Made by a program: the position numbers and the translations under genes. A stretch of 40,752 nt of DNA, from NCBI GenBank assembly GCA_022770345.1, contig JALEII010000055.1:1-40752 (forward strand). The letters run 5' to 3'. The DNA comes from Clostridiales bacterium. Its GTDB lineage: Bacteria; Bacillota; Clostridia; Oscillospirales; Oscillospiraceae. Below, one piece after another: positions 8,849 through 16,855 of this stretch. Numbering within the stretch: the first letter of the stretch is position 1; each line of letters starts with the position of its first letter. The notes under the pieces were generated by a model, which saw only the letters and a program-made list of their open reading frames with translations, made no database searches and had not been told where the DNA came from.

Positions 8849-9402
8849 AAACAAAAAACACCCCGCTGTTCATTGCCCGGCTGGCGCTGACGCTGTTCGT
8901 TATCTGCGCCGTGGTGGCCATTTTGCTGGCTCTGGTGAACCAGGTGACGGCCCCCAGAATTGAGACCATCAACGCAGAAAAAGCCACGAAGGCCTTGACC
9001 GCTGTGCTGTCCGATGCCGACCAGGCTACGAAGCTGGATGATTTTCAGGACGACACCGGCATGGTCCGGGCGGTCTACGCCTCCCCCTCCGGCTACGCCA
9101 TCGAAGTGACCCCCACGGGCTTCGGTGGGACCATCGACATGATGGTAGGCGTCAGCAAGGACGGAAAAGTCCTGGGCGTGTCGATCATCTCCCATTCCGA
9201 AACCCCGAACCTGGGCGCCGTGGCAGCCTCCTCCAACAGCAAGGGCCAGGCATTCCGGGAACAGTTCATTGGTCTCTCCGGTGCCCTGGCCGTCAGCAAG
9301 GACGGCGGCAGCGTGGATGCCATCACCAGTGCCACCATTACCTCCCGGGCCGTGACCAGCGGCGTGAATGCCGCCCTGGAATGTGCCGGGAAGCTGGGTT
9401 AA
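8845..9402 (+). CDS. rnfG: Rnf complex subunit RnfG (covalent FMN)
   Basis: This 185-residue subunit has one N-terminal membrane anchor (about 10-32) and an extracytoplasmic FMN-binding domain. The flavinylation motif is SATIT (162-166), with Thr166 the expected FMN attachment point; a flavin transferase (ApbE) would be required but is not in this window. The SHSETPNLG segment (about 116-124) is typical of the NqrC/RnfG family. The length is slightly short but within the family range. Confidence 0.95.
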   Translation: MKTKNTPLFIARLALTLFVICAVVAILLALVNQVTAPRIETINAEKATKALTAVLSDADQATKLDDFQDDTGMVRAVYASPSGYAIEVTPTGFGGTIDMMVGVSKDGKVLGVSIISHSETPNLGAVAASSNSKGQAFREQFIGLSGALAVSKDGGSVDAITSATITSRAVTSGVNAALECAGKLG

Positions 9403-9414
9403 GGAGGCAGAAAA

Positions 9415-10047
9415 ATGAATATCAGACAACAGTGCAAAGAGGGCATCCTCACGAAGAACCCCGTTCTGGTGCAGCTTTTGGGTATGTGTTCCTCCCTGGC
9501 CATCACCACCAGCCTGTTTAACGGTCTGGGCATGGGCCTCAGCGTGACGATCATCCTCATCTGCTCCAACGTGATGATCTCCGCCCTGCGGAAGGTCATT
9601 CCCTCCAACATCCGCATTGCAGCTTACATCGTCATCATCGCAGGCTTCGTAACCATGGTGGACCTGCTGCTGCAGGCTTTCCTGCCGGACCTGTCGGAAA
9701 ATCTGGGCGTGTTCATCCCGCTGATCGTGGTGAACTGCATCATTCTGGGCCGGGCGGAGGCTTTTGCCTCCAAGAACGGCGTGCTGGCTTCTGCCTTTGA
9801 CGGGCTGTTCATGGGCATTGGCTACACCCTGGCCATTACCGCCATGAGCATCGTCCGGGAACTGCTTGGCTCCGGGACCTTCGGCGGCGGCATTCTCAAC
9901 GGCGGCGAGGGGATCCGTATTATCCCGGAGGGCTATCCGGCCATGCTGCTCATCATGCCCGTAGGCGGCTTCCTGATGCTGGGCTGCCTGATCGCAGCGT
10001 TCCAGTTCGCCATGAAGAAAATGAAAGCCAAGGAGGAAGCAAAATGA
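9415..10047 (+). CDS. rnfE: Rnf complex membrane subunit RnfE
   Basis: This 210-residue integral membrane protein has about six helices and is homologous to NqrD. It pairs with RnfA in the membrane to form the half-channel region that includes an intramembrane iron-sulfur centre. Family hallmarks are KNPVLVQLLGMCSSLA near the N-terminus, carrying the conserved Cys26, and the VNCIILGRAEAFA segment with a second conserved Cys (about residue 108). The start follows AAGGAGG, and the 3' end overlaps rnfA by four bases. Confidence 0.95.
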   Translation: MNIRQQCKEGILTKNPVLVQLLGMCSSLAITTSLFNGLGMGLSVTIILICSNVMISALRKVIPSNIRIAAYIVIIAGFVTMVDLLLQAFLPDLSENLGVFIPLIVVNCIILGRAEAFASKNGVLASAFDGLFMGIGYTLAITAMSIVRELLGSGTFGGGILNGGEGIRIIPEGYPAMLLIMPVGGFLMLGCLIAAFQFAMKKMKAKEEAK

Positions 10048-10637
10048 GCGCTTATGTACAGAGCCTGCTGGGCATTCTCCTGTCCGCCATTCTCACGGAA
10101 AACTTCATTCTCGTGAAGTTCTATGGCATTTGCCCCTTCATGGGCGTGTCGAAAAAGAGTGATACGGCCCTTGGCATGGGTATGGCCGTGACTTTTGTCA
10201 TGGGCATTGCCTCGGCGGCTACCTGGGCGGTGAACGCCCTCCTGCTGATTCCTCTTAAATTGGAATATATGCAGACCGTAGCCTTCATTCTGGTCATTGC
10301 CGCCATCGTACAGGTGGTGGAGATGTTCCTGAAAAAGAGTATGCCGAGCCTTTATCAGGCCCTGGGCATCTACCTGCCCCTCATTACCACCAACTGCGCC
10401 GTGCTGGGTGCAGCTCTGGTGAACGTGCAGAAAGGCTACGACTTCCTGCAGAGCGTGGTGTTCGGTGTCTGCGGCGGTCTGGGCTTCACTCTGGCCATCG
10501 TGCTGTTCGCTTCCGTCCGGGAGCGTTCCGACAAGGCCGACTGCCCGGAGTGCTTCCAGGGTTTCCCGATTGCGTTGATCTCGGCAGGTCTGCTGGCACT
10601 GGCCTTCATGGGCTTTTCCGGCTTGAAGATTTTTTAA
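10044..10637 (+). CDS. rnfA: Rnf complex membrane subunit RnfA
   Basis: This 197-residue protein with six helices is homologous to NqrE and the inverted-topology partner of RnfE. ENFILVKFYGICPFMGVSKK near the N-terminus and TTNCAVLGAALVN in the middle each contain the conserved Cys that coordinates the membrane Fe-S site in Nqr/Rnf structures. ATGA overlap with rnfE suggests coupling to keep the two partners equal. rnfB follows 13 bases downstream behind AAGGAGG. Confidence 0.95.
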   Translation: MSAYVQSLLGILLSAILTENFILVKFYGICPFMGVSKKSDTALGMGMAVTFVMGIASAATWAVNALLLIPLKLEYMQTVAFILVIAAIVQVVEMFLKKSMPSLYQALGIYLPLITTNCAVLGAALVNVQKGYDFLQSVVFGVCGGLGFTLAIVLFASVRERSDKADCPECFQGFPIALISAGLLALAFMGFSGLKIF

Positions 10638-10650
10638 GGAGGGCGAATTC

Positions 10651-11502
10651 ATGCAGGAAATTTGGATCGCATTGGCCATCCTCGGCGGCATGGGCCTGGT
10701 TTTCGGCCTGGTACTGGCGGTTGCCTCGAAGGTTTTCGCTGTGGAGACGGACCCTCGTTTGGAAGAGTTGACGGAAGCCCTGCCCGGAGCCAACTGCGGC
10801 GGCTGCGGCTATGCAGGCTGTGCTGCCTATGCAGAAGCTGTGCTGAAGGGCCAGGCAGAGATTGGCAAATGCGCCTCCGGCGGCCCGGCGGCTGCGGAAA
10901 AAATGGCGAAAATTATGGGCGTGGAGCCGGGAGCCTTCGTGCGGCGGGTTGCGCTGGTGCGCTGCGCCGGTCAGCACGGGGTGGATGAAGACGGAAAAGC
11001 CACCGGTTCCAAGATGAAGGGCTACTACGAGGGCATCGAGGACTGCCTGGCGGCCACGAAGGTGGCGGGCCGTGGCCCCCTGATCTGCAAATTCGGCTGT
11101 CTGGGCTTCGGGAACTGCACAAAGGTCTGCCAACACGATGCCATTCATGTGGTGGACGGCGTGGCAAAGGTGGACCATGAAAAATGTGTGGGCTGCATGA
11201 TGTGCGCCGAGGTCTGCCCCCGGAATCTCATCATTCCCGTGGAGTACGACAAGCGGGTGGTCATTGCCTGTGCTTCCAAGGCCAAGGGCGCCGTCACCAT
11301 CCGTGGCTGCTCCGCAGGCTGTGTGGGCTGCGGCAAGTGCGAGAAGGTCTGCGAAGAAGGGGCCATCCATGTGGACCAGAATCTGGCCTTTATCGACTAT
11401 ACGAAGTGCACCTCCTGCGGCAAATGCGCCACGGTCTGCCCCAAGCACCTGATCACTGATGCGGGTCTGACGGCTCCGGCGCTGGAGCATTCGGCAGGCT
11501 GA
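10651..11502 (+). CDS. rnfB: Rnf complex ferredoxin-accepting subunit RnfB
   Basis: This 283-residue multi-cluster subunit takes electrons from reduced ferredoxin. One N-terminal helix (about 5-30) anchors it. An Fe-S (Fer4_19/omega) domain follows with Cys49, 52, 57 and 74. Several ferredoxin-like clusters come next: Cys146-150-156-160, Cys179-182-185-189 (CVGCMMCAEVCP), Cys220/224-227-230-234 and Cys253-256-259-263 (CTSCGKCATVCP). This many clusters matches clostridial rather than proteobacterial RnfB. It is the last rnf gene. No clear terminator separates it from the Cys-Gly protein 75 bases downstream, so read-through is possible. Confidence 0.95.
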   Translation: MQEIWIALAILGGMGLVFGLVLAVASKVFAVETDPRLEELTEALPGANCGGCGYAGCAAYAEAVLKGQAEIGKCASGGPAAAEKMAKIMGVEPGAFVRRVALVRCAGQHGVDEDGKATGSKMKGYYEGIEDCLAATKVAGRGPLICKFGCLGFGNCTKVCQHDAIHVVDGVAKVDHEKCVGCMMCAEVCPRNLIIPVEYDKRVVIACASKAKGAVTIRGCSAGCVGCGKCEKVCEEGAIHVDQNLAFIDYTKCTSCGKCATVCPKHLITDAGLTAPALEHSAG

Positions 11503-11577
11503 GGAACCTTTTTTCGTCGGGGGAATACCATGGAATGAGCGGATGTTCCGCCAAAATCTTTCAGGAGGTACTCCCTT

Positions 11578-11715
11578 ATGTGTAACAATAACTATGTCTG
11601 GATCCTCATTCTGCTGCTTCTGTTCTGCAACGGCGGTATCGGCTGCGGCTGCGGCTGTGGCTGTGGCTGCAACCAGACTCCCACCCGGGACACCGGCTGC
11701 GGCTGCGGGTACTAA
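11578..11715 (+). CDS. 45-residue Cys-Gly-repeat small protein
   Basis: The ORF starts MCNNNYVW, runs through a Leu/Ile-rich core, then has five alternating Gly-Cys pairs (about 22-31) and ends TGCGCGY. A strong AGGAGGT (11563-11569) stands eight bases upstream and a textbook terminator begins 10 bases after the stop, so I consider it expressed. Clostridia carry a poorly understood family of short proteins with an MCNN start, a hydrophobic core and Cys-Gly runs, sometimes labelled chorion-like high-cysteine proteins; this resembles them. It has eight Cys in 45 residues, so metal binding or disulfide packing is possible. Function is unknown. It may share the rnf transcript. Confidence 0.8.
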   Translation: MCNNNYVWILILLLLFCNGGIGCGCGCGCGCNQTPTRDTGCGCGY

Positions 11716-11724
11716 GAAAACAAT

Positions 11725-11757
11725 GGCGCTCCCTTTTCCGGGGAGCGCCGATTTTTT
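11725..11757 (+). terminator. Intrinsic terminator after the Cys-Gly protein
   Basis: GGCGCTCCC pairs with GGGAGCGCC (11741-11749) over a short loop and is followed by GATTTTTT. Confidence 0.9.
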
Positions 11758-11763
11758 GGAATA

Positions 11764-11996
11764 ACATTCTAAGGTAGCCCGAAGGACCGGTGAGGGGCGG
11801 TAGGTACTGAGACGGTGCAATCCTCCTGTCACGGGCAAGCCTGTGGGGGAAATGTCCAAAATCAGAAGCAGGGACATGCCCGCTATGAGTAAGGCTCCTC
11901 TGTGCGAAGTACAACCCTCCAGGGGAAGCCCTACGCTGTGCCATTCTTGCGTACAAAATTCGTGCGGTCGGGGCAGATCTACGCTTCTGCAAAGGC
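11764..11996 (+). ncRNA. Candidate structured non-coding RNA (raiA-like, unconfirmed)
   Basis: About 230 bases between a terminator and the convergent DUF1508 gene have no ORF with a ribosome site. They are GC-rich and full of strong local pairing. CACGGGC/GCCTGTG (11830-11845) is extended by TCCTCC/GGGGGA. ATGTCC/GGACAT (11852-11877) and GGCT/AGCC around 11896-11930 also pair. The composition and unpaired purine-rich stretches resemble a folded RNA rather than a spacer. Among known classes the raiA motif of Firmicutes (about 200 bases, stand-alone) seems the nearest fit, but this is from memory and not a match I can demonstrate. The strand is assumed plus; no clear promoter is visible. Confidence 0.45.
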
Positions 11997-12025
11997 TCTC
12001 ACAAAGACCGGGCGGTTTTATGAGA
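11997..12025. terminator. Hairpin between the candidate RNA and the DUF1508 gene
   Basis: TCTCA/TGAGA, AAA/TTT and ACCG/CGGT pair around a two-base loop. It begins two bases past the minus-strand stop at 12027 and ends the non-coding block on the plus strand, so it may terminate both. It lacks a clean T-run. Confidence 0.45.
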
Positions 12026-12026
12026 A

Positions 12027-12392
12027 TTATGCTTCTTCTACGCTACTTTCCGGGGCGTTCTGGCGAACGCTATCGATGCCCTTGCGGCAGGCAGCATGGG
12101 TGGAATAGGCGTCGGACACGGCGATAATCTTGCCGTTCCTGGCGGTGAGCCGGAAGCGGAAAGCCCCCCGGCGGTCCTGAAACAATTCAAAGCGGGGATG
12201 CCGGACTGGAGCGTTCCCGTCTGCCGGGTCTGCCAGACAGGCCAGAGCAGCGCAGAGCCGGACGCTTTCGATGCCCTTCCGGCAAAGGCTCCGTGAGGAA
12301 TAGACCTCCGAAGCAGCGATGGGCTCCCCGTTGCCGGAGAACAGCCGGAACCGGTATCCGGCTTTCGAGCGAAAGATTTGAAACCGTCCCAT
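12027..12392 (-). CDS. DUF1508/YegP-family protein, two tandem repeats
   Basis: This 121-residue cytosolic protein is built of two copies of the DUF1508 (UPF0339, YegP-like) fold. The first runs FQIFRSKAGYRFRLFSGNG then CRKGIESVR; the second FELFQDRRGAFRFRLTARNG then CRKGIDSVR. Members pair into small alpha-beta domains, often doubled as here. Their role is poorly defined, and some are stress- or DNA-linked. The start ATG lies one base after the stop of the upstream gene (TGATATG) without its own good ribosome site, so it is probably translated by coupling. Both repeats look intact. Confidence 0.9.
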   Translation of the reverse strand: MGRFQIFRSKAGYRFRLFSGNGEPIAASEVYSSRSLCRKGIESVRLCAALACLADPADGNAPVRHPRFELFQDRRGAFRFRLTARNGKIIAVSDAYSTHAACRKGIDSVRQNAPESSVEEA

Positions 12393-12393
12393 A

Positions 12394-12846
12394 TCAGAAA
12401 AGTCTGAAAAGCCGGTGCTTTTTGGGACCTTGGCCGCTGAGCAGGGCGGCGACCTTCTGCTGGGCCGGGAGCCGGACCTGCTCCGGGAATGTGCTGTCGT
12501 ACCAGGCCCAGATCTCCTGCCGCTCCTCTGCCGTCAGGTAGGGGATGAGCAGGCAGCAGTGAACCTGAGCCGCAAAGAGATAGCCGTAGGTCAGTTCCTG
12601 TTCCTGACCCACCGGGGCATGAAGAATATATTCCGTGGCGGCGAAAATGGCATCGTGAGTGGGGGATTGGGACAGAAACTGCCGGACCCAGGCTTCTACC
12701 GCTTCGTAAAATTCCTGGTTGCACGGGTGCTTTCTGGGGTCCATGCCCAACCCCATGAAGCCTCCGTGTCCAGCGGCTTTTTTGACCTTGGCAAGCTCTG
12801 TGTGGTAGTGGTCATAGAGGACGTTCAGTTGGTCCAGACGGTCCAT
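12394..12846 (-). CDS. Uncharacterised 150-residue cytosolic protein
   Basis: A mostly helical, soluble sequence without signal peptide or membrane segment. It opens MDRLDQLNVLYDHYHTELAK and has Trp/Tyr-rich helices later (EAVEAWVRQFL, EIWAWYDSTF) and a basic C-terminus KKHRLFRLF. A His/Cys/Gly-rich patch at about 27-43 (GHGGFMG, KHPCNQ) could bind a metal, but nothing is conclusive. It starts 12 bases after the radical SAM gene behind GGAGG and is coupled to the DUF1508 gene, so the three form one unit. I do not recognise the family. Confidence 0.8.
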   Translation of the reverse strand: MDRLDQLNVLYDHYHTELAKVKKAAGHGGFMGLGMDPRKHPCNQEFYEAVEAWVRQFLSQSPTHDAIFAATEYILHAPVGQEQELTYGYLFAAQVHCCLLIPYLTAEERQEIWAWYDSTFPEQVRLPAQQKVAALLSGQGPKKHRLFRLF

Positions 12847-12858
12847 GGCTTTGCCTCC

Positions 12859-14763
12859 TCAGCGTTTTTTGGGAGATTTTGCATTTCTTTGGGGTTTTCG
12901 GGAATTCTGGGGCTTCCGGAGGGTATTCCGGGCGGGAGCCTTGGGCGGGGGTGCAGAGAGCTTTCCGGTCCGGGGCGGGAAAGCACGAATTAGGCACTTC
13001 GGCCCTGTGCCGATCAGGTCCTCACGGTGGGCCTTCATGAGGGCTTCCTTCACCAAATAGTAATTTTTCGGGTTCCGGTACTGGATGAGCGCCCGCTGCA
13101 TGGCTTTTTCATGGGGGTCCGTGGGCACATAGACCTGATCCAAGGTCCGGGGATCCAGGCCGGTGTAATACATGACCGTGGACAGGGTGGAGGGAGTGGG
13201 GTAAAAATCCTGGACTTGCTCCGGGTTGTAGCCCATGTCCCGGATGTACTCCGCCAGTTCCACGGCTTCCTTCATGGTGGAGCCGGGGTGGCTGGACATC
13301 AGATAGGGGACCAGATACTGGTCCATGCCGTACTGCTTGTTCAGAGCGAAATACTTTTCCACAAACCGGTTGTACACGGCGTTTTTTGGCTTGCCCATCC
13401 GGGCCAGCACCGGGTCGGCCACGTGTTCCGGGGCCACTTTTAATTGGCCGGAAATGTGGTACTGGACCAATTCCCGGAAGAAAGTATCCTTGGAGTCGGC
13501 CAGCAGGTAGTCGAAACGGATACCGCTGCGGATAAAGACTTTTTTCACACCGGGGATTTTCCGCAATTTCCGCAGCAGGGCCACGTAGTCCGAGTGGTCG
13601 GCGTTGATATTTCTGCAGGGGGTAGGGTAGAGGCACTGCCGTCCGCCGCAGGCGCCTTTGGTCATCTGTTTTTCACAGGCCGGGTGGCGGAAGTTGGCGG
13701 TAGGGCCGCCCACGTCATGGATGTAGCCCTTGAAATCCGGGTCCCGGACCATTTGCTCGGCCTCAGCGAGGATGGATTCGTGGGAGCGGGTCTGGACGAT
13801 GCGGCCCTGATGGAAGGTCAGGGCGCAGAAGGAACAGGCTCCAAAGCAGCCTCGGTTGGATACCAGGCTGAACTTGACCTCCGCAATGGCGGGAACGCCC
13901 CCGGCTTTCTCGTAGCTGGGATGATAGGTCCGGCAGTAGGGCAGGGCGTAGACAGCATCCATTTCTTCCGTGGTCAGGGGCTTCTGCGGGGGATTCTGGA
14001 CCACATATACATGGCCGTAGGACTCCGCCAGCCGCTTGGCGGTGAAGGGGTCGCAGTTGCCGTACTGGATCTTGAAGGACTCGGCGTAACGGCGCTTGTC
14101 GCTGCGAATTTCCTCGAAAGAGGGGAGAAAGATGGTCGGCAGGCTGTCGTCGGGCTGGGCGGTCCTGAAAACCGTGCCGTCCACATAGGTGATGTCCTTC
14201 ACGTCCAGACCGCTGTTCAGGGCATCGGCCAGCTCTAGAATGGACCGCTCTCCCATGCCGTACATGAGGATGTCCGCCTGGGAATCCAGCAGAATGGAGC
14301 GCTTCATGCTCTCGCTCCAATAGTCGTAGTGACCCAGACGGCGCAGGCTGGCCTCGATGCCGCCGATGAGAATGGGTACGTCTTTATAGGTCTGGCGGAT
14401 GAGGTTACAGTAGACCACGGTGGCGTAATCCGGCCGCTTGCCCATGACCCCGCCGGGGGTGAAGGAATCGGTTTTCCGCCGGTGCTTGGTGACGGAATAG
14501 TGATTCACCATGGAATCCATGTTGCCCCCGGACACCAGAAAGCCCAGCCGGGGACGGCCGTATACGTCAATGGACTTGGGATTTTTCCAGTCCGGCTGGG
14601 AAATGATGCCTACGGTGTAGCCGTGGGCCTCCAGCACCCGGCTGATGATGGCATGGCCGAAGGAGGGATGGTCCACGTAGGCATCCCCGATCACATATAC
14701 AAAGTCGCACCGGTCCCAACCCCGGTCCAGCATATCCTGTCTGCAAAGCGGAAGAAATTCCAA
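12859..14763 (-). CDS. YgiQ family radical SAM protein
   Basis: This 634-residue protein belongs to the UPF0313/YgiQ radical SAM family. An N-terminal cobalamin-binding-like region (about 1-290) precedes the SAM-cleaving cluster motif CxxxCxxC at Cys306, 310 and 313 (GCFGACSFC). A C-terminal DUF3362 region with Pro/Lys/Arg-rich, probably disordered tail (about 600-634) ends it. The substrate of this family is not established. The start codon is TTG (14763-14761), supported by GGAGGA about eight bases upstream and by length agreement with the family. It leads a three-gene minus-strand operon. Confidence 0.93.
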   Translation of the reverse strand: MEFLPLCRQDMLDRGWDRCDFVYVIGDAYVDHPSFGHAIISRVLEAHGYTVGIISQPDWKNPKSIDVYGRPRLGFLVSGGNMDSMVNHYSVTKHRRKTDSFTPGGVMGKRPDYATVVYCNLIRQTYKDVPILIGGIEASLRRLGHYDYWSESMKRSILLDSQADILMYGMGERSILELADALNSGLDVKDITYVDGTVFRTAQPDDSLPTIFLPSFEEIRSDKRRYAESFKIQYGNCDPFTAKRLAESYGHVYVVQNPPQKPLTTEEMDAVYALPYCRTYHPSYEKAGGVPAIAEVKFSLVSNRGCFGACSFCALTFHQGRIVQTRSHESILAEAEQMVRDPDFKGYIHDVGGPTANFRHPACEKQMTKGACGGRQCLYPTPCRNINADHSDYVALLRKLRKIPGVKKVFIRSGIRFDYLLADSKDTFFRELVQYHISGQLKVAPEHVADPVLARMGKPKNAVYNRFVEKYFALNKQYGMDQYLVPYLMSSHPGSTMKEAVELAEYIRDMGYNPEQVQDFYPTPSTLSTVMYYTGLDPRTLDQVYVPTDPHEKAMQRALIQYRNPKNYYLVKEALMKAHREDLIGTGPKCLIRAFPPRTGKLSAPPPKAPARNTLRKPQNSRKPQRNAKSPKKR

Positions 14764-14793
14764 ATTCCTGTCCTCCGAAGTGTATTTTCCTCT

Positions 14794-14799
14794 ATTATA
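14794..14799 (-). promoter_or_regulatory. -10 box for the ygiQ-like operon
   Basis: TATAAT on the minus strand, about 30 bases ahead of the TTG start. I see no good -35 hexamer at 16-18 bases, so only the -10 is claimed. Confidence 0.5.
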
Positions 14800-14839
14800 G
14801 CAGATTGCGCCGGGAAAAGAAAGCAGGAAAATAAGCCGC

Positions 14840-14868
14840 TTGCGTTCGGAGGGGAGAGAGAGTATAAT
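14840..14868 (+). promoter_or_regulatory. Sigma-A-type promoter of the HD hydrolase gene
   Basis: -35 TTGCGT (14840-14845), 17 bases, -10 TATAAT (14863-14868). It is divergent from the ygiQ promoter in a 128-base gap. Confidence 0.75.
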
Positions 14869-14891
14869 GGGGGGCGAAAGGCGGGGAAAAC

Positions 14892-15458
14892 ATGGAATCG
14901 AGAAAATTATTGGATGCCCTCCACACAGCGGAGCGGCTGAAGGATGCTACCCGGCACTGCGATACCTCATGCGGACGGCGGGAAAGCGTGGCGGAGCATA
15001 GCTGGCGCATGACGCTGATGGCCTATCTGGTCAGCGACGAGTTCCCAGGAATCGACCTTTGTAAGCTGTTGAAAATGTGCCTCATCCATGATTTGGGCGA
15101 GGCTTTTACCGGGGACATCCCGGCATTCCAGAAGACCGATGCCAATGAGCGCCGGGAGGAGAAGCTGCTTTCCGACTGGGTAAGCAGCCTGCCGGAGCCA
15201 TATGCCGGGGAGATGGCGGCATTGTACCGGGAAATGAATGCCCGGGAGACCACCGAGGCAAAAATTTACAAGGCCCTGGACAACTTGGAGGCGGTCATTC
15301 AGCACAACGAAGCGGATATTTCCACTTGGCTGCCCTTGGAATATGACCTGCAAATGACCTACGGGGTGGACAAGGCGGCCTTTTCGCCCTACTTATCGGC
15401 CCTGCGGGAAATGGTCCGGCAGGACAGTATCGAGAAAATCAAAAACGAGAAGAAATAA
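14892..15458 (+). CDS. HD-domain phosphohydrolase (YfbR/HDDC2-like 5'-nucleotidase)
   Basis: This 188-residue cytosolic metal-dependent hydrolase has the HD metal ligands His36 (SVAEHSW), His66-Asp67 (LIHDLGE) and Asp130 (KALDNLEA). Together with the helical fold they fit the YfbR/HDDC2 group, which removes phosphate from deoxynucleoside monophosphates. The activity is inferred from family, and substrate specificity is not readable. The leader is short and the ribosome site GCGGGG is weak. It is monocistronic and ends at a strong terminator. Confidence 0.88.
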   Translation: MESRKLLDALHTAERLKDATRHCDTSCGRRESVAEHSWRMTLMAYLVSDEFPGIDLCKLLKMCLIHDLGEAFTGDIPAFQKTDANERREEKLLSDWVSSLPEPYAGEMAALYREMNARETTEAKIYKALDNLEAVIQHNEADISTWLPLEYDLQMTYGVDKAAFSPYLSALREMVRQDSIEKIKNEKK

Positions 15459-15463
15459 AAGCA

Positions 15464-15507
15464 CCCGCCGCTCAGAGCGAATTCTGGGCGGCGGGAGCTT
15501 GCTTTTT
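15464..15507. terminator. Terminator between convergent HD hydrolase and MATE genes
   Basis: CCCGCCGC (15464-15471) pairs with GCGGCGGG (15488-15495), followed by AGCTTGCTTTTTT on the plus strand. On the minus strand it is followed by a T-rich TGCTTTTATTTC, so it can serve both genes. Confidence 0.85.
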
Positions 15508-15519
15508 TGGGGGATAAAA

Positions 15520-16851
15520 TCAGGAATACCGGTACTTATTCCGCATTCCCAGCAGGAACAGCAGGGACACCAGGAAGGAGCCGATTTCTGCAAAGAAGTT
15601 GGACCACCAGATGCCGTCCACACGCATGACCTCCGGCAGAATGAGAACGCAGGTGCACTGGAATACCAGCGTCCGCAGGAAGGAAATGGCTGCGGACACG
15701 CCACCGTTGTTCAGGGCCGTAAAGAAGGAGGCGGAGAAGATGTTGAAGCCTGCCAGCAGGAAGGTGAAAGAGAACAGCCGGAAAGCGTGGACCGTCAGGG
15801 TGTACAGGTCCGCATCATAACCCACGAAAATGTGGGCCAGCGGCTCTGCAAGCCCCTGGGCCAGCGCCGTCAGGACGATGCCGCCGACGCCCATGAGCAG
15901 GACGCTTTTTCCAAGCATATTTTTCAGTTCCCTGTGATTTTCGGCCCCGTAGTGGAAGCCGACGACCGGGGCGCAGCCGATGGAATAGCCAACGAAAATG
16001 GCAATGAAAATGAACTGGACGTACATGAGTACGCCGTAAGCGGAAATGCCGTTTTCCCCATAGTAGCGCAGCAGCTGGAAGTTATAGAGAATGCTCACCA
16101 AGGAGGAGGAAACGTTGCTCATCAGCTCCGAGGAGCCGTTGGCGCAGGCTTGGAGAATAGGTTTCCAGGCCAGCTTGGCGGGCTTAAAGCGCAGCAAGCT
16201 GGAGTTGGGCCGCAGGAAATACATGAGCGGGAACACGCCGCCCACGCACTGGCTCAGGCCCGTGGCAATGGCGGCACCGGCCACGCCCCAACGGAACACG
16301 CCTACGAAAAGAGCGTCCAGCACCATATTGGTGACACCGGCGGCAATGGTGGCGATGAGGCCCAGTTTGGGCTTCTCGGCGGCAATGAGGAAGCTTTGAA
16401 ACACGTTTTGCAGCATGAAGGCCACGGTGAAGCCAGTGACAATGCGGCCGTAGAGGACGCAGTCGGCCATCATTTCGTCCGTGGCTTTCAGAAACCGGGC
16501 CATCGGCTCCATAAAGACAACGCCCAGGACTCCCAGTAGAATGCCCAGCAGCAGGGTCACTTCGATCATCATGGAGAAGTAACGGTTGGCGGTGGCCTTG
16601 TTCCGCTGGCCCAGGACCTTGGATACCAGAGCTGTGCCGCCGGTGCCGACCATAAAGCCCATGCCGCCCAGGACCATCACAAAGGGCATGATGAGGTTCA
16701 TGGCGGCAAAGGCGGTCTTTCCGGCGAAATTCGACACGAAATAACCGTCCACCATGCTATAAATAGAGGTAAAGACCATCATGGCGATGGAGGGCAAGGT
16801 GAAGCGGAACAACTTGGAATAGGTAAAGTGATCGGATAATTGGATTTTCAT
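15520..16851 (-). CDS. MATE-family efflux transporter
   Basis: This 443-residue protein has about 12 membrane segments in the MatE two-bundle pattern, for example SIAMMVFTSIYSMVDGYFVS near the N-terminus and MGGMGFMVGTGGTALV after it. I chose ATG 16851, four bases after the MarR stop. An in-frame GTG at 16875 would lie inside the MarR gene without a ribosome site. Translation is probably coupled to MarR. Because the pair shares one promoter, the exporter is likely induced when the MarR ligand accumulates. Confidence 0.9.
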   Translation of the reverse strand: MKIQLSDHFTYSKLFRFTLPSIAMMVFTSIYSMVDGYFVSNFAGKTAFAAMNLIMPFVMVLGGMGFMVGTGGTALVSKVLGQRNKATANRYFSMMIEVTLLLGILLGVLGVVFMEPMARFLKATDEMMADCVLYGRIVTGFTVAFMLQNVFQSFLIAAEKPKLGLIATIAAGVTNMVLDALFVGVFRWGVAGAAIATGLSQCVGGVFPLMYFLRPNSSLLRFKPAKLAWKPILQACANGSSELMSNVSSSLVSILYNFQLLRYYGENGISAYGVLMYVQFIFIAIFVGYSIGCAPVVGFHYGAENHRELKNMLGKSVLLMGVGGIVLTALAQGLAEPLAHIFVGYDADLYTLTVHAFRLFSFTFLLAGFNIFSASFFTALNNGGVSAAISFLRTLVFQCTCVLILPEVMRVDGIWWSNFFAEIGSFLVSLLFLLGMRNKYRYS

Positions 16852-16855
16852 GGGG

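Noticed and set aside
11786..12127. Small ORFs within the candidate RNA block
   Set aside because: They lie across hairpin arms, lack ribosome sites and run into the DUF1508 gene on the other strand.
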